From positions 1 to 45,044 of the forward strand of contig JAAZOT010000021.1 in assembly GCA_012797605.1 (NCBI GenBank): a stretch of DNA of 45,044 nucleotides, written 5' to 3'. The notes below the pieces were generated by a model. The model was not told where the DNA came from. It saw only the letters and a list, made by a program, of their open reading frames with translations, and searched no databases. Below are positions 27,387 through 37,432 of the stretch, one piece after another (the stretch's first letter is position 1; every line of letters starts with the position of its first letter). Origin of the DNA: Spirochaetales bacterium (GTDB lineage Bacteria; Spirochaetota; JAAYUW01). The position numbers and the translations under genes were made by a program.

Positions 27387-29990
27387 ATGGATAAAATTAT
27401 AAAAATCCCAGAATTAATTGCACCTGCAGGTAGTTTAGAAAGTGCAATTTATGCATTTAATGCTGGAGCTGATGCTGTATACTTCGGTTTATCTAGTTTT
27501 TCAGCTAGAAAATATGCAGTTAACTTTGACGAAAAACAATATAGGAAACTTTTATTTTATGCAAAAAATAATAATAAAAAAGTATACTTAACATTGAATA
27601 CAATAATAAAAGAGGATGAATTAGAACAATTATTTAAATTATTGAAATTTCTTCAAATTTTCCCTCCGGATTCTATAATAATTCAAGATTTTGGCATTAT
27701 TAGTTTAATAAAATATTTTTTAAAAGATATTAATATTCATGCTTCAACTCAAAGTGGTACTTACTGCTGCTATTCTTATGAACTTATAAAAAATTTAGGT
27801 ATAAAAAGAGTCATACTAGCAAGAGAAAACAGTTTGAATGATATTGATGATATTAAAAAAGAATTTAAAGAAATTGAAATAGAAATCTTTATACATGGAG
27901 CTTTATGTTACAGTTTTTCGGGATATTGCCTTGCATCTGGAATCTTACTAAAAAGAAGTGGAAATAAGGGTGAATGTGCTCAAATATGTCGTAATTATTT
28001 TAATTTTTCTTCAAAAACTAGGTATGGTAATTTAGATTTAACCTCATTTTCTTGCAATGATTTAAATTTAAATAAAAATATCATAAAGCTAGCAAAGATA
28101 GGAGTAGATTCATTTAAGATTGAAGGAAGAATGAAAGATCCAGAATATACTTTTAATACTGTTAAAAATTACAGAAATATTTTAGATAGATTTGCTGAAA
28201 ACCCAGAAGACTTTTTATATGACCATACATTTAATAATAATTCCAAGAATATATTCCTTTCATTTTCAAGGATTCCTACTAATGGCTATTTCAACCATAA
28301 AAATGGTGAGAAACTTATAAATCCATTTTTTCCTTTTCATATAGGAACAAATCTCGGTACTTTTAAGAGTTTAAGTAAAAATTCTATTTTAGTGAAACTT
28401 GAAGAGGATATTAGTCAAAGGGATGGAGTATTACTATTAGTAAAAATAGAAGATAGAATCATCTCTTTTCCATTTTCTGCAGTAAAAATATTCACAAATA
28501 ATAGAGAAGTATATAAGGCGCATAAAGGTCAAATAGTAAAAATATCTTCCCCTTCGTTAATTGAGTTTTATAATATTTTTAATTCTAAATATACCAATAA
28601 ACAAAAAAAGGATAAAAATATATTTTCCAGTAATATTAATCTTGATGAATTCAACTTGGAAAATATCTTGAAGAGTAACTTTTTTATTCTTAGAAAAATT
28701 TCAGATAGAAATCTAGATTTAAAAAAAATAAATGAAAATCTTTTAAAAGAGCAAAAATTAATAATACCAATTGAATTCAAGATAGATGAATTAAAAAAAA
28801 TAGACTCTAAAATTGCAATGAAAAAGTTAGATATCTATAAAAATTATAAAATTGAAAATGATATTGATTTATATGATATTAATATGATTTATTCTTATAA
28901 TATTCTTGATAGAAATTTCAAAAAAAAATTGAATTTTATTGGTCAAAAAAGAATTGGTGATAGATCCTATTTAGAAATTTTCGAGCACGAAATTTCAAAA
29001 TCTCAAAAAGAAGACAATTTTGAAATTAAGGCTAATTTAGATTTTAGGTTACAAGATATTTTTGATAAAATTTTTGTCCAGCCTTCTTTGAATAAAAAAA
29101 TAATAAATCAAATTAAAGATGATGTCAGAAAAGGTATAGATGATTTTTTAAATTTTGATTATGATATATTTATGAGTAATTCATCTTTTAAAAACTTTCC
29201 CTTTCCAAAAACCTTTTTTGAAGATAACTCTTCCCCAACTGAATTTTTTAAATCCATTGATAAAACTAATATAATTAATCAAAAAAATTTGGTTTTGGAT
29301 AAATTGTATAAGAATAATATTATAATAGATAATTTTTTTTATAGAAAGAAAATTTCTCCTAAGAATTATATAGAACAGCTTGATGATGATAAATTTATTC
29401 CTTTTATAACCTTTGATAACCTAAAAGAGTCGGATATAAAAAAAAACAAAACTATATACAAAGTTGAAAATATCATCTTTTTACCATTACATCCTATTAT
29501 AGATAATGTAAATATATATATAGAATCAATAGAAAAAATGATTGAAAGAAACCCCGAATTTATTTTTATTTTTGGAATAAACTCTACTTGGCATTTTTAT
29601 TTTTATAAAAAATATTTGAATAGTTCAAATGTCTTTTTTTATTTTGATTTTTATATCTATATTGCTAATATAGTCTCTTATATGTATTACTCAAATTATA
29701 ATAAATCTTTGTTTGGTTTATTCTGGATAGAATTTCAAGATGAGATAAAAAAAGAGTTGAATAATAATAAATTGACCTTTGATATTAATAAAAATTTACC
29801 TTTATTTGAATTAAAAGACTTTAATCCACCATTATTTATAAGCAGAGGTTGTTTACAAAGGAATATCTTTAATGATTTTACCTGTGAAAAAGATTGCAAA
29901 AAAAAGTACATCTATAAATTAAAAAATCAGAAAAATGAGTTTTTGTACATAATTCAAAATTGTATTTCATATTTTTTCAAAATTACCTAG
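27387..29990 (+). CDS. Peptidase U32 family protein with long C-terminal region
   Basis: PELIAPAGSLESAIYAFNAGADAVYFGLSSFSARKYAVNF, HASTQSGTYC, FIHGALCYSFSGYCLASGIL, GNKGECAQICRNYF, FKIEGRMKDPEYTFNTV. Confidence 0.9.
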   Translation: MDKIIKIPELIAPAGSLESAIYAFNAGADAVYFGLSSFSARKYAVNFDEKQYRKLLFYAKNNNKKVYLTLNTIIKEDELEQLFKLLKFLQIFPPDSIIIQDFGIISLIKYFLKDINIHASTQSGTYCCYSYELIKNLGIKRVILARENSLNDIDDIKKEFKEIEIEIFIHGALCYSFSGYCLASGILLKRSGNKGECAQICRNYFNFSSKTRYGNLDLTSFSCNDLNLNKNIIKLAKIGVDSFKIEGRMKDPEYTFNTVKNYRNILDRFAENPEDFLYDHTFNNNSKNIFLSFSRIPTNGYFNHKNGEKLINPFFPFHIGTNLGTFKSLSKNSILVKLEEDISQRDGVLLLVKIEDRIISFPFSAVKIFTNNREVYKAHKGQIVKISSPSLIEFYNIFNSKYTNKQKKDKNIFSSNINLDEFNLENILKSNFFILRKISDRNLDLKKINENLLKEQKLIIPIEFKIDELKKIDSKIAMKKLDIYKNYKIENDIDLYDINMIYSYNILDRNFKKKLNFIGQKRIGDRSYLEIFEHEISKSQKEDNFEIKANLDFRLQDIFDKIFVQPSLNKKIINQIKDDVRKGIDDFLNFDYDIFMSNSSFKNFPFPKTFFEDNSSPTEFFKSIDKTNIINQKNLVLDKLYKNNIIIDNFFYRKKISPKNYIEQLDDDKFIPFITFDNLKESDIKKNKTIYKVENIIFLPLHPIIDNVNIYIESIEKMIERNPEFIFIFGINSTWHFYFYKKYLNSSNVFFYFDFYIYIANIVSYMYYSNYNKSLFGLFWIEFQDEIKKELNNNKLTFDINKNLPLFELKDFNPPLFISRGCLQRNIFNDFTCEKDCKKKYIYKLKNQKNEFLYIIQNCISYFFKIT

Positions 29991-29995
29991 AAAAA

Positions 29996-31177
29996 CTAGC
30001 TGTATAACAAATCATATAATTCTGGATATCTAATTTTTACCTCTTGTTTTGGTTTATAAAGTCTATGTATTGAATGTGGATAAATAACTTCTTTATTTAC
30101 CGTCGAAAGATAATAGTGTGGTTCTTTGAAATTTGGTTTAGTGGTCCAAGTATATTTTGAATTCAGATCAAAATAAACCGATGCTACTTTAATATTTTTA
30201 TGATTTAAGTTTCTTCTAAGTCCCTCTTTCAACTTGTCCACAACTGGATTCACATAAATACCTGCTTTAAAAGTTGTATCTATGATCAGAATCTTACTTG
30301 TATCCTCAACTCTTTCTAAAAGGTACGGTAGACCAATTATATTACTCTTATATGAGAGATGCGAAGAAGATGTGTTTATGGCAACATGATCTGGATTTTT
30401 CTTTGGGTTTCCATTTATCTTATTTAAATACTTATATGTTTCATGAATATAAATACCTGAAATAACACCACCAGGCCATAGAGCAATCAAAAAGTCTGGT
30501 TCGAAATCAGAGTAAAATACATTTACACCTAGTTTTATTGAATCTATCTGTATTTTTTCTGGTGTTAACCATAGATAATCTTCAGGAATATCTAAGTTTT
30601 CAACAGGAAAAGATTTTTTAGATAATAAATCAAATATATCTGGATAATTTTCTTTAAGTACACTATTTTTATTATCTATTAAAAGATCTGATATTTCATG
30701 TGGATAATTTACCCAACAATCTTTATCATAGTCATTTAAATAAATTAAATTTGTTTTGTATATATTTTTTTCTGGTTTTCTATCTAAAGTTGCAACATAA
30801 ATTTGGTGGGGCATGTTTTTTCTTGTTTGATGCTGTAATAGTGTAAGTAGATGTGATATAGTTTCACCAGTGTCGTAAATATCGTCAATTATCAAAAGAA
30901 TATCTTCTGGGACAACGACCTTAATCACATGCTCTAAACCTTTTACTATTACTTCTTTTTGTGTAAAGTTTTCCCCATAAGTAGAAGTAGTTATGGCTGT
31001 ATGATTTATAAAAATTCCTTGAAGTCTAAAATATTCATTTATCCCAATCCCAACAATAGTCCCACCTCTCCAAAGAGAAATCGCATGATTTGGTCTGATA
31101 TTTAAATCATAAAGTTTTTTACCGAGTAAAAATGATTCATACATTATTTGTTGGGCTGATTTAAATACAAAATTCAT
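29996..31177 (-). CDS. Tandem phosphoribosyltransferase-domain protein
   Basis: First domain with ISLWRGGTIVG and LLIIDDIYDTGETISHLL (PRPP motif); second with IALWPGGVISG and ILIIDTTFKAGIYVNPVV. Confidence 0.8.
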   Translation of the reverse strand: MNFVFKSAQQIMYESFLLGKKLYDLNIRPNHAISLWRGGTIVGIGINEYFRLQGIFINHTAITTSTYGENFTQKEVIVKGLEHVIKVVVPEDILLIIDDIYDTGETISHLLTLLQHQTRKNMPHQIYVATLDRKPEKNIYKTNLIYLNDYDKDCWVNYPHEISDLLIDNKNSVLKENYPDIFDLLSKKSFPVENLDIPEDYLWLTPEKIQIDSIKLGVNVFYSDFEPDFLIALWPGGVISGIYIHETYKYLNKINGNPKKNPDHVAINTSSSHLSYKSNIIGLPYLLERVEDTSKILIIDTTFKAGIYVNPVVDKLKEGLRRNLNHKNIKVASVYFDLNSKYTWTTKPNFKEPHYYLSTVNKEVIYPHSIHRLYKPKQEVKIRYPELYDLLYS

Positions 31178-31315
31178 ATTTTACCTTCATATTAAATATT
31201 TTTTAAGATTTTAATTTTTTTTTTTATAAAGTAAATAACTAAGCTAAACAATTTCTTGACTTATTTATCTTATATTGTTTTTTGATTAAAAATAATACTT
31301 TTTAAAGGAATTAAA

Positions 31316-32473
31316 ATGGCAAATACATATCTATTTACATCAGAATCAGTAGGAGAAGGTCATCCAGATAAACTTTGTGATCAAATTTCAGATGCGATTT
31401 TAGATGCAGCATTAACTTTACAACCAGATGCAAGAGTTGCTATTGAAACATTTGCTTCAAACGGTGTCATTGTCATAGGTGGAGAAATGACTTTAAGTAA
31501 AGGATATATTGATATACAAGATGTGGCTAGAGGAATCATAAGAAAAGTTGGTTACGATAATCCAGATTATGGACTAGATTATAAATCTTGTGGAATATTG
31601 ACAAATATAAATAGACAATCACCTGATATTGCTTTGGGGGTTGATGAAAAAAAAGAACATGAGATGGGTGCTGGAGATCAAGGGATGATGTTTGGTTATG
31701 CTTGTAAAGAGACAGAACAACTAATGCCAGCACCAATTGTATTTGCTCATAATATTATGCTTAAAGCATCAGAGGTTAGGAAAAATGGTTTAATGCCTTG
31801 TCTTAGACCAGATGGAAAATGTCAAGTTACTGTAGAATATAAAGATGGTATTCCTTTTAGAATTCATACAGTCGTTCTCTCTCACCAGCATGATCCAGAT
31901 ATCTCATATGAAGAACTAAGAGAAAGCTTGATTGAAAAAGTAATAAAACAAGCATTACCTGTAAAAATGCTAGATTCAAAAACAATTTATCTTATAAATC
32001 CAACAGGGCGTTTTGTCATAGGTGGTCCTATGGGAGATACTGGTCTTACAGGGAGGAAAATTGTTGTTGATACTTATGGTGGGGCTGGTAAAGTTGGTGG
32101 TGGAGCTTTTTCAGGTAAAGATCCCACAAAAGTAGATAGATCAGCTGCTTACATGGCAAGATATATATGCAAAAACATAGTAAAAGCAGATATAGCAGAA
32201 AAATGTGAAATTGAACTTGCCTATGCAATTGGTATAGCCCATCCAGTATCTGTTACTTTAAATTTCTTTGGAACTGGAAAATATCCAGAAGATAAGGTTG
32301 AGGAAATAGTCGAAAAGATCTTCCCTTTAAAACCAAAAGATATCATAAATCATCTTGAACTTCAAAAACCTATCTATACTGAAACAGCTACATTTGGTCA
32401 TTTTGGAAGAGATAAATTTTCATGGGAAAAAACCGATAAAGTAGAGGAGTTATTAAAATATTTAAAGAAGTAG
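31316..32473 (+). CDS. metK: S-adenosylmethionine synthetase
   Basis: FTSESVGEGHPDKLCDQISDAILDA, GAGDQGMMFGYA, GRFVIGGPMGDTGLTGRKIVVDTYGG, GGGAFSGKDPTKVDRSAAYMARY. Confidence 0.98.
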   Translation: MANTYLFTSESVGEGHPDKLCDQISDAILDAALTLQPDARVAIETFASNGVIVIGGEMTLSKGYIDIQDVARGIIRKVGYDNPDYGLDYKSCGILTNINRQSPDIALGVDEKKEHEMGAGDQGMMFGYACKETEQLMPAPIVFAHNIMLKASEVRKNGLMPCLRPDGKCQVTVEYKDGIPFRIHTVVLSHQHDPDISYEELRESLIEKVIKQALPVKMLDSKTIYLINPTGRFVIGGPMGDTGLTGRKIVVDTYGGAGKVGGGAFSGKDPTKVDRSAAYMARYICKNIVKADIAEKCEIELAYAIGIAHPVSVTLNFFGTGKYPEDKVEEIVEKIFPLKPKDIINHLELQKPIYTETATFGHFGRDKFSWEKTDKVEELLKYLKK

Positions 32474-32482
32474 GAAATATAA

Positions 32483-34297
32483 ATGACAGCAAAACTACCC
32501 TCTTCTAATGTTAAAGAAAAGAAATTGAATAAACCTTCAAAAACAAAGAAAAAAGAAAAGAGAAATATTACTGAATTTAAAACTAAAATTAGAAGAGTCA
32601 AAAATGCTTTAGGCGAAAGAAACTTAAATAGAACTTTCTGGAAAAAGATAGATGAAATATTAAAAGAAAAAGATGTTAATGCAGAAGAAAGTTCTTTTGC
32701 TGATTTTGAAAAATTGCTGATTAATCAAGCATATAAAATAGCAAAAAGAGCAGACTATTTTTCTTATTTTATAAATATTATTTTAGGCTTAGCGATATAT
32801 TTTATTTTTTATTTAATTTTTCAAAATAAAGAATTTTTCAAAAATATTTTTTCAAATTTTGAATTTAATAAACCAGATATTATATTCATCCTATTCTTAA
32901 TTAATGGTGTTATTTTTAATCTATCACAGATAAGAATTTCATCCTACGAAATTTTTTCTCTTGATTATTCTTTAATGATTCCTATCACGATGATTTATGG
33001 TCCAATTTATTCAGTTTTAACTTTTTCTTTTATTTACATTATAAGAGTAATAAGAGATTCAAGAAGAGGTTATATTGCTAGAGGGAGAATTTATAGATTT
33101 GAAAATTTTATATCAAGTTTATCTTATTATTTTTCAAGCATTGGTTCTGTCGGAGCAGAAATACTATTAATATCATTCGCTTCATCTTTATTTAATTTGT
33201 CTGTTATAGAATTCAATTTGGGATTTTTAGCATTCCTTGTTGCTCTATTTATTTTAGGTCCGTTAGTTCATGATTTAATGGCACTAATAGGAATTTGTTC
33301 TCGTGGTACATATATAGGCCATATTATCAATCTTACATTTCTTGCTTCTAAAGGCGTAGATGCAATTATATTATTAAATGGTTATTTATATTTTGTTGTT
33401 GTCAAAACATTTGGTTATTTTGGATTTGGATTTTATACTGCCATATTATATGGAGTTTTAATAGCATTTATAAGACTTTCAAAAGTAAATGAAATCGTTC
33501 AGAAACAAAAAGAAGAAATTGAAAATGAAAAAAAATTACTATCAAAATTAAATTCTGATATGAATAAAGCTGCTACGATATTACAAGAGAAAACGAAAGA
33601 CAACCTTGATATCACTAAAGTCATAAGCATACAAGCAGAAAATGTCGGTCAGCAATTTTTAAATGTTAAAGATAAACTTTCTAGTTTAATTTCCTATCTA
33701 TCTGCAGTAACAAAAGGATTTAATGATATAACTAAAAAGACTGAAGAAACTACATTAAAAATCGAACAATCTAAAGAGATAATTTCAAAATCATCCAATA
33801 TGTTAAAAGAGTTTAGAGATTCAACCGAAGTCGTTGAAGAATCTTTAACTTTGATCACGGAAATTTCAGAGCAAACTAACCTTTTAGCATTAAATGCATC
33901 TATTGAAGCAGCAAGAGCAAAAGAAAGTGGTAAAGGCTTCGCTGTTGTTGCAGGGGAGATCAGAAAACTTGCTGAAAAAACCACAGAATCAACAGATAAA
34001 ATATATTCTGTAATTACAGCAAATTATAAAATAGCAGATAGACTAAAAAAAGTATTTGATGAACTTTCATTATTGTTTTTAAACTATCAAAATGATATAA
34101 AATCTATAAAAGATGATATTCAAAAATTGAATACTAAATATAATGAAATAAATACTTCTATTTTAGGCATTGGAAATTCGATAGATGATTCTGTTACAAC
34201 ATTAAACATATTTAACAACATCTCCAACGAAATCGCTGTCATCACAGATGAGTTGAATTCACTTAATTCTGAATTAAAAACAAACCTAAATAAATAG
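32483..34297 (+). CDS. MCP-like transducer with multi-TM N-terminal domain
   Basis: Basic cytoplasmic N-terminus, several hydrophobic segments, [50 protein letters not shown]. Confidence 0.88.
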   Translation: MTAKLPSSNVKEKKLNKPSKTKKKEKRNITEFKTKIRRVKNALGERNLNRTFWKKIDEILKEKDVNAEESSFADFEKLLINQAYKIAKRADYFSYFINIILGLAIYFIFYLIFQNKEFFKNIFSNFEFNKPDIIFILFLINGVIFNLSQIRISSYEIFSLDYSLMIPITMIYGPIYSVLTFSFIYIIRVIRDSRRGYIARGRIYRFENFISSLSYYFSSIGSVGAEILLISFASSLFNLSVIEFNLGFLAFLVALFILGPLVHDLMALIGICSRGTYIGHIINLTFLASKGVDAIILLNGYLYFVVVKTFGYFGFGFYTAILYGVLIAFIRLSKVNEIVQKQKEEIENEKKLLSKLNSDMNKAATILQEKTKDNLDITKVISIQAENVGQQFLNVKDKLSSLISYLSAVTKGFNDITKKTEETTLKIEQSKEIISKSSNMLKEFRDSTEVVEESLTLITEISEQTNLLALNASIEAARAKESGKGFAVVAGEIRKLAEKTTESTDKIYSVITANYKIADRLKKVFDELSLLFLNYQNDIKSIKDDIQKLNTKYNEINTSILGIGNSIDDSVTTLNIFNNISNEIAVITDELNSLNSELKTNLNK

Positions 34298-34302
34298 AAA
34301 AA

Positions 34303-35349
34303 TTAAATTTTTCCTTCCACTATATCTATCATATTTTTTAGACTAATTAAACTGTATTTTAATTCGGATTTATCTATAATTATTTCATTACTATCTACTT
34401 TTTCTTCTTTTATTTTTAACAACAAATTGTATAGATTATCTAAATTTATTTTTTGCATATTTTTGCAATATGATTCTTTCACAGAAAAAATCTTTTTGTC
34501 TGGATTCTCTTTTTGAAGTCTGTTAACAAAAGTTGATTCTGTTCCAACAGCCCATACAGAACCGCTTTCAGATCTCTTAATCAAATTATATATATACTCC
34601 GTAGAACCAGAAAAATCTGCTAGACTTACTACTTCAACTTTTGATTCTGGATGAACTACTATCTTTATTTGAGGGTAATTTTTTCTAAGATTTAAAATAT
34701 CTTCTTCTGAATATAATTGGTGAACTGGACAAAAGCCATTCCATAAAAAAATATCTGCATCATCATAGTTTTCTTCCTCTTTTAAATTCATTTCATCTCT
34801 TAAGAATATACTTTTAGTCCTTACATTTTTCATCTTTATGGCCGTATTAGAACCAAGATAGAAATCTGGGACAAAAATTATCTTTTTCTTTTTATCTAAA
34901 TAATACTTGATTATTTTTTCTGCATTTGAAGAAGTACAACAACTTCCACCATTTTTACCGGTAAAAGATTTAATATCAACATAAGAATTCACATAAGTTA
35001 TTATAACCACATCAAGATTTTTTTTATTCTTAAGAAAATAAAATATATTTTCCAAATCCTCTAATTTTACCTTTTCTGCGAGTGGACATAATGAATAATA
35101 ATCAGGTATAAAGACTCTTTGATCTTCATTTGCAAGTATCTTTGCTGTCTCAGCCATAAATCTAACGCCGCAAAGTACTATATTTTTTTTTATGGTACTA
35201 GATGCCTTTTTAGCAAGCATATAAGAATCCCCTACAAAATCTGCTAGATCTATAATTTGCTCGCTTTGATAATGATGAGCGGCAATGATTAAATTTTCTT
35301 TTAATTTATCTTTTATTTCTAATATTTTACTTTTCAATAATTCCACCAT
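34303..35349 (-). CDS. nadA: Quinolinate synthase
   Basis: AHHYQSEQIIDLADFVGDSYMLAKKA, LCGVRFMAETAKIL, NGFCPVHQLYS, VHPESKVEV, ESYCKNM. Confidence 0.95.
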   Translation of the reverse strand: MVELLKSKILEIKDKLKENLIIAAHHYQSEQIIDLADFVGDSYMLAKKASSTIKKNIVLCGVRFMAETAKILANEDQRVFIPDYYSLCPLAEKVKLEDLENIFYFLKNKKNLDVVIITYVNSYVDIKSFTGKNGGSCCTSSNAEKIIKYYLDKKKKIIFVPDFYLGSNTAIKMKNVRTKSIFLRDEMNLKEEENYDDADIFLWNGFCPVHQLYSEEDILNLRKNYPQIKIVVHPESKVEVVSLADFSGSTEYIYNLIKRSESGSVWAVGTESTFVNRLQKENPDKKIFSVKESYCKNMQKINLDNLYNLLLKIKEEKVDSNEIIIDKSELKYSLISLKNMIDIVEGKI

Positions 35350-35355
35350 CCCCTC

Positions 35356-36204
35356 CTAATCGATAAACTTCATTGAAAAATCAAATGATTTTACAGAATG
35401 AGTCAATGATCCTATAGATATATATGTTGGCATGAGACTAGAATATTTTATAATTTTTTCTTCATCCATATTTCCTGAAATCTCGGTTTCAACCTTATTA
35501 TTAATAATTTTTAAAGCCTCTTTTGCAGTTTCAAAATCCATATTATCTAGCATTATTCTATCAACATTTAAATTTAAAGCTTCCTCAACTTCTCGCAGAT
35601 TTCTTGTTTCTACTTCAATTTTATATCTATTTTTATATTTATCCCTTACTTTTTTAACTGCATTGGTAATACCTTTAGCGCCATCTATATGATTATCTTT
35701 TATCATAATCATATCATAGAGACCATACCTATGATTTTTTGCACCACCACATCTTGCAGCATATTTTGCCAAGACTCTATAACCAGCTAGAATTTTTCTT
35801 GTATCCAAAATTGAAGTTTTATTTGATGTTAATTCGACAAATTTAGCAGCCTTTGTTGAGATCCCACTTAAATAACCAAGAAAATTTAATGCAGTTCTTT
35901 CTGCTTTAAGTAATGAAAGTAAACGACCTTCAACTGTTGCTATAATTTCTTGATTATGGATTATTTGAGAATCAAATTTATGTTTTTTAAAAATTATAGT
36001 TTTATCTACCATTAAAAAGACTAATTCAGCGATATCAATACCAGATAAAACTCCATCTTGTTTTGCAATGATCTGTACTTTACCCTTTTCATCTGAAAAA
36101 ATAGCAGAAGAAGTTATATCACCTTTGGTACTAAAGTCTTCTTTTAAGCCGATTTTAATGATTTTTTTAATTGATTTTATATTTTTTTTTAATTCTGTAT
36201 CCAT
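35356..36204 (-). CDS. nadC: Nicotinate-nucleotide pyrophosphorylase
   Basis: ALKEDFSTKGDITSSAIF-like start, ERTALNFLGYLSGISTKAAKFVEL, LDTRKILAGYRVLAKYAARCGGAKNHRYGLYDMIMIKDNHI. Confidence 0.96.
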   Translation of the reverse strand: MDTELKKNIKSIKKIIKIGLKEDFSTKGDITSSAIFSDEKGKVQIIAKQDGVLSGIDIAELVFLMVDKTIIFKKHKFDSQIIHNQEIIATVEGRLLSLLKAERTALNFLGYLSGISTKAAKFVELTSNKTSILDTRKILAGYRVLAKYAARCGGAKNHRYGLYDMIMIKDNHIDGAKGITNAVKKVRDKYKNRYKIEVETRNLREVEEALNLNVDRIMLDNMDFETAKEALKIINNKVETEISGNMDEEKIIKYSSLMPTYISIGSLTHSVKSFDFSMKFID

Positions 36205-36361
36205 TTTTACCTCACTAATAATTTATTGCTTATCAATATAAAAGTTCAAGCATAAAATTAAAATAATTTATATTTAATTACGATAATATTGAAAATATCT
36301 AGATAAAGTAAAAGTAAAACTATGAAAGATATATTTTTTTTTATTTACTAATGAGGAATAA

Positions 36362-37432
36362 ATGGATACAGATAATAATTATAATAATGACAATTCAAAT
36401 AAACTTAATCAAAAGCTCAGTGATTACAAGTCTTTAATAGAGATAGGATTAATTATTTCTTCTGAAGGAGATATTAACTCCATATCAAAAGAGATATGTT
36501 ATGGACTTATAACTAAATATCAAATAGAATATATAGTAGTTTTACTATTTCCAGATGAAGTTCAAAAAGAGATGAAACTCTTTGTTTTTCAAAATTTTCA
36601 AGAAAAAGAAGAAAAAATCGAAATTAATGATTTCAATCCCATAAGGTCATTTTTTCTATCTCACCCTAATCAGGTTGATTTTTCAACATTTTCATTCTTG
36701 TTACCTGTAGATATGGTTACTCAATTTTTGAAATTCAAACCAGAGATTATATTTCCTTTAAAATCAACTGAAAATGTCTTTGGATTTCTAATGCTTTCAC
36801 AAAATGAAACAGGTAAGTTTACTCAAGATGATATAGAATATATTTCTAATATTTCATCATTTGCTTCTGTTGCTATCCAAAACAAGAAAAACTACTTAAA
36901 AGCAATTACTGATATGAAGACTGGACTTTATATCTACACTTATTTTATTCAAAGGATGAATGAAGAAATCGAAGTTTTTAAAAGATATTCAGATGTTTTT
37001 TCCGCTTTAATGCTAGATATTGACTTTTTTAAAGAAGTAAATGATAAATATGGGCATTTAATAGGTGATCTTGCTTTGATAGAACTCGCAAAAATTATTA
37101 AAAATAATATAAGGTTAAATATTGACATCCCAGCAAGATTTGGTGGTGATGAATTTGCAGTTCTATTTCCTAGAACATCAAATATCGTAGCATTTCAAAT
37201 CGCTGAAAGAATTAGAAGGAAAGTAAATCAATCAATATTTTACTTTGAAGGAAGAGAGGTTAGATTTACGGTTTCTATTGGTGTTTCTACCATTGTCCCG
37301 ACAGTAAATGAACCAGAAAACTTTATAAAATTATGTGATAAAGCTTTGTATTATTCAAAAAGAGCAGGTAAGAATCGAGTGACTTCCTTTTATAATAATA
37401 AATATGGTGTGTATAAAATTAGTTCAGAATGA
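36362..37432 (+). CDS. GAF-GGDEF diguanylate cyclase-like protein
   Basis: LMLDIDFFKEVNDKYGHLIGDLAL and ARFGGDEFAVLFPRTS; GAF-like N-terminus. Confidence 0.92.
   Translation: MDTDNNYNNDNSNKLNQKLSDYKSLIEIGLIISSEGDINSISKEICYGLITKYQIEYIVVLLFPDEVQKEMKLFVFQNFQEKEEKIEINDFNPIRSFFLSHPNQVDFSTFSFLLPVDMVTQFLKFKPEIIFPLKSTENVFGFLMLSQNETGKFTQDDIEYISNISSFASVAIQNKKNYLKAITDMKTGLYIYTYFIQRMNEEIEVFKRYSDVFSALMLDIDFFKEVNDKYGHLIGDLALIELAKIIKNNIRLNIDIPARFGGDEFAVLFPRTSNIVAFQIAERIRRKVNQSIFYFEGREVRFTVSIGVSTIVPTVNEPENFIKLCDKALYYSKRAGKNRVTSFYNNKYGVYKISSE

Noticed and set aside
31178-31315. Possible SAM riboswitch upstream of metK
   Set aside because: The 138-bp intergenic region is AT-rich and shows no recognisable SAM-I/II/III core or terminator.
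31536-32601. Minus-strand ORFs at 31536-31736, 32046-32228 and 32398-32601
   Set aside because: Antisense to metK and the start of the MCP gene; no independent support.
34297-34313. GAAAAATTAAATTTTTC palindrome between the MCP gene and nadA
   Set aside because: Possibly a weak bidirectional terminator, but entirely AT-rich and overlapping the nadA stop; not strong enough to call.
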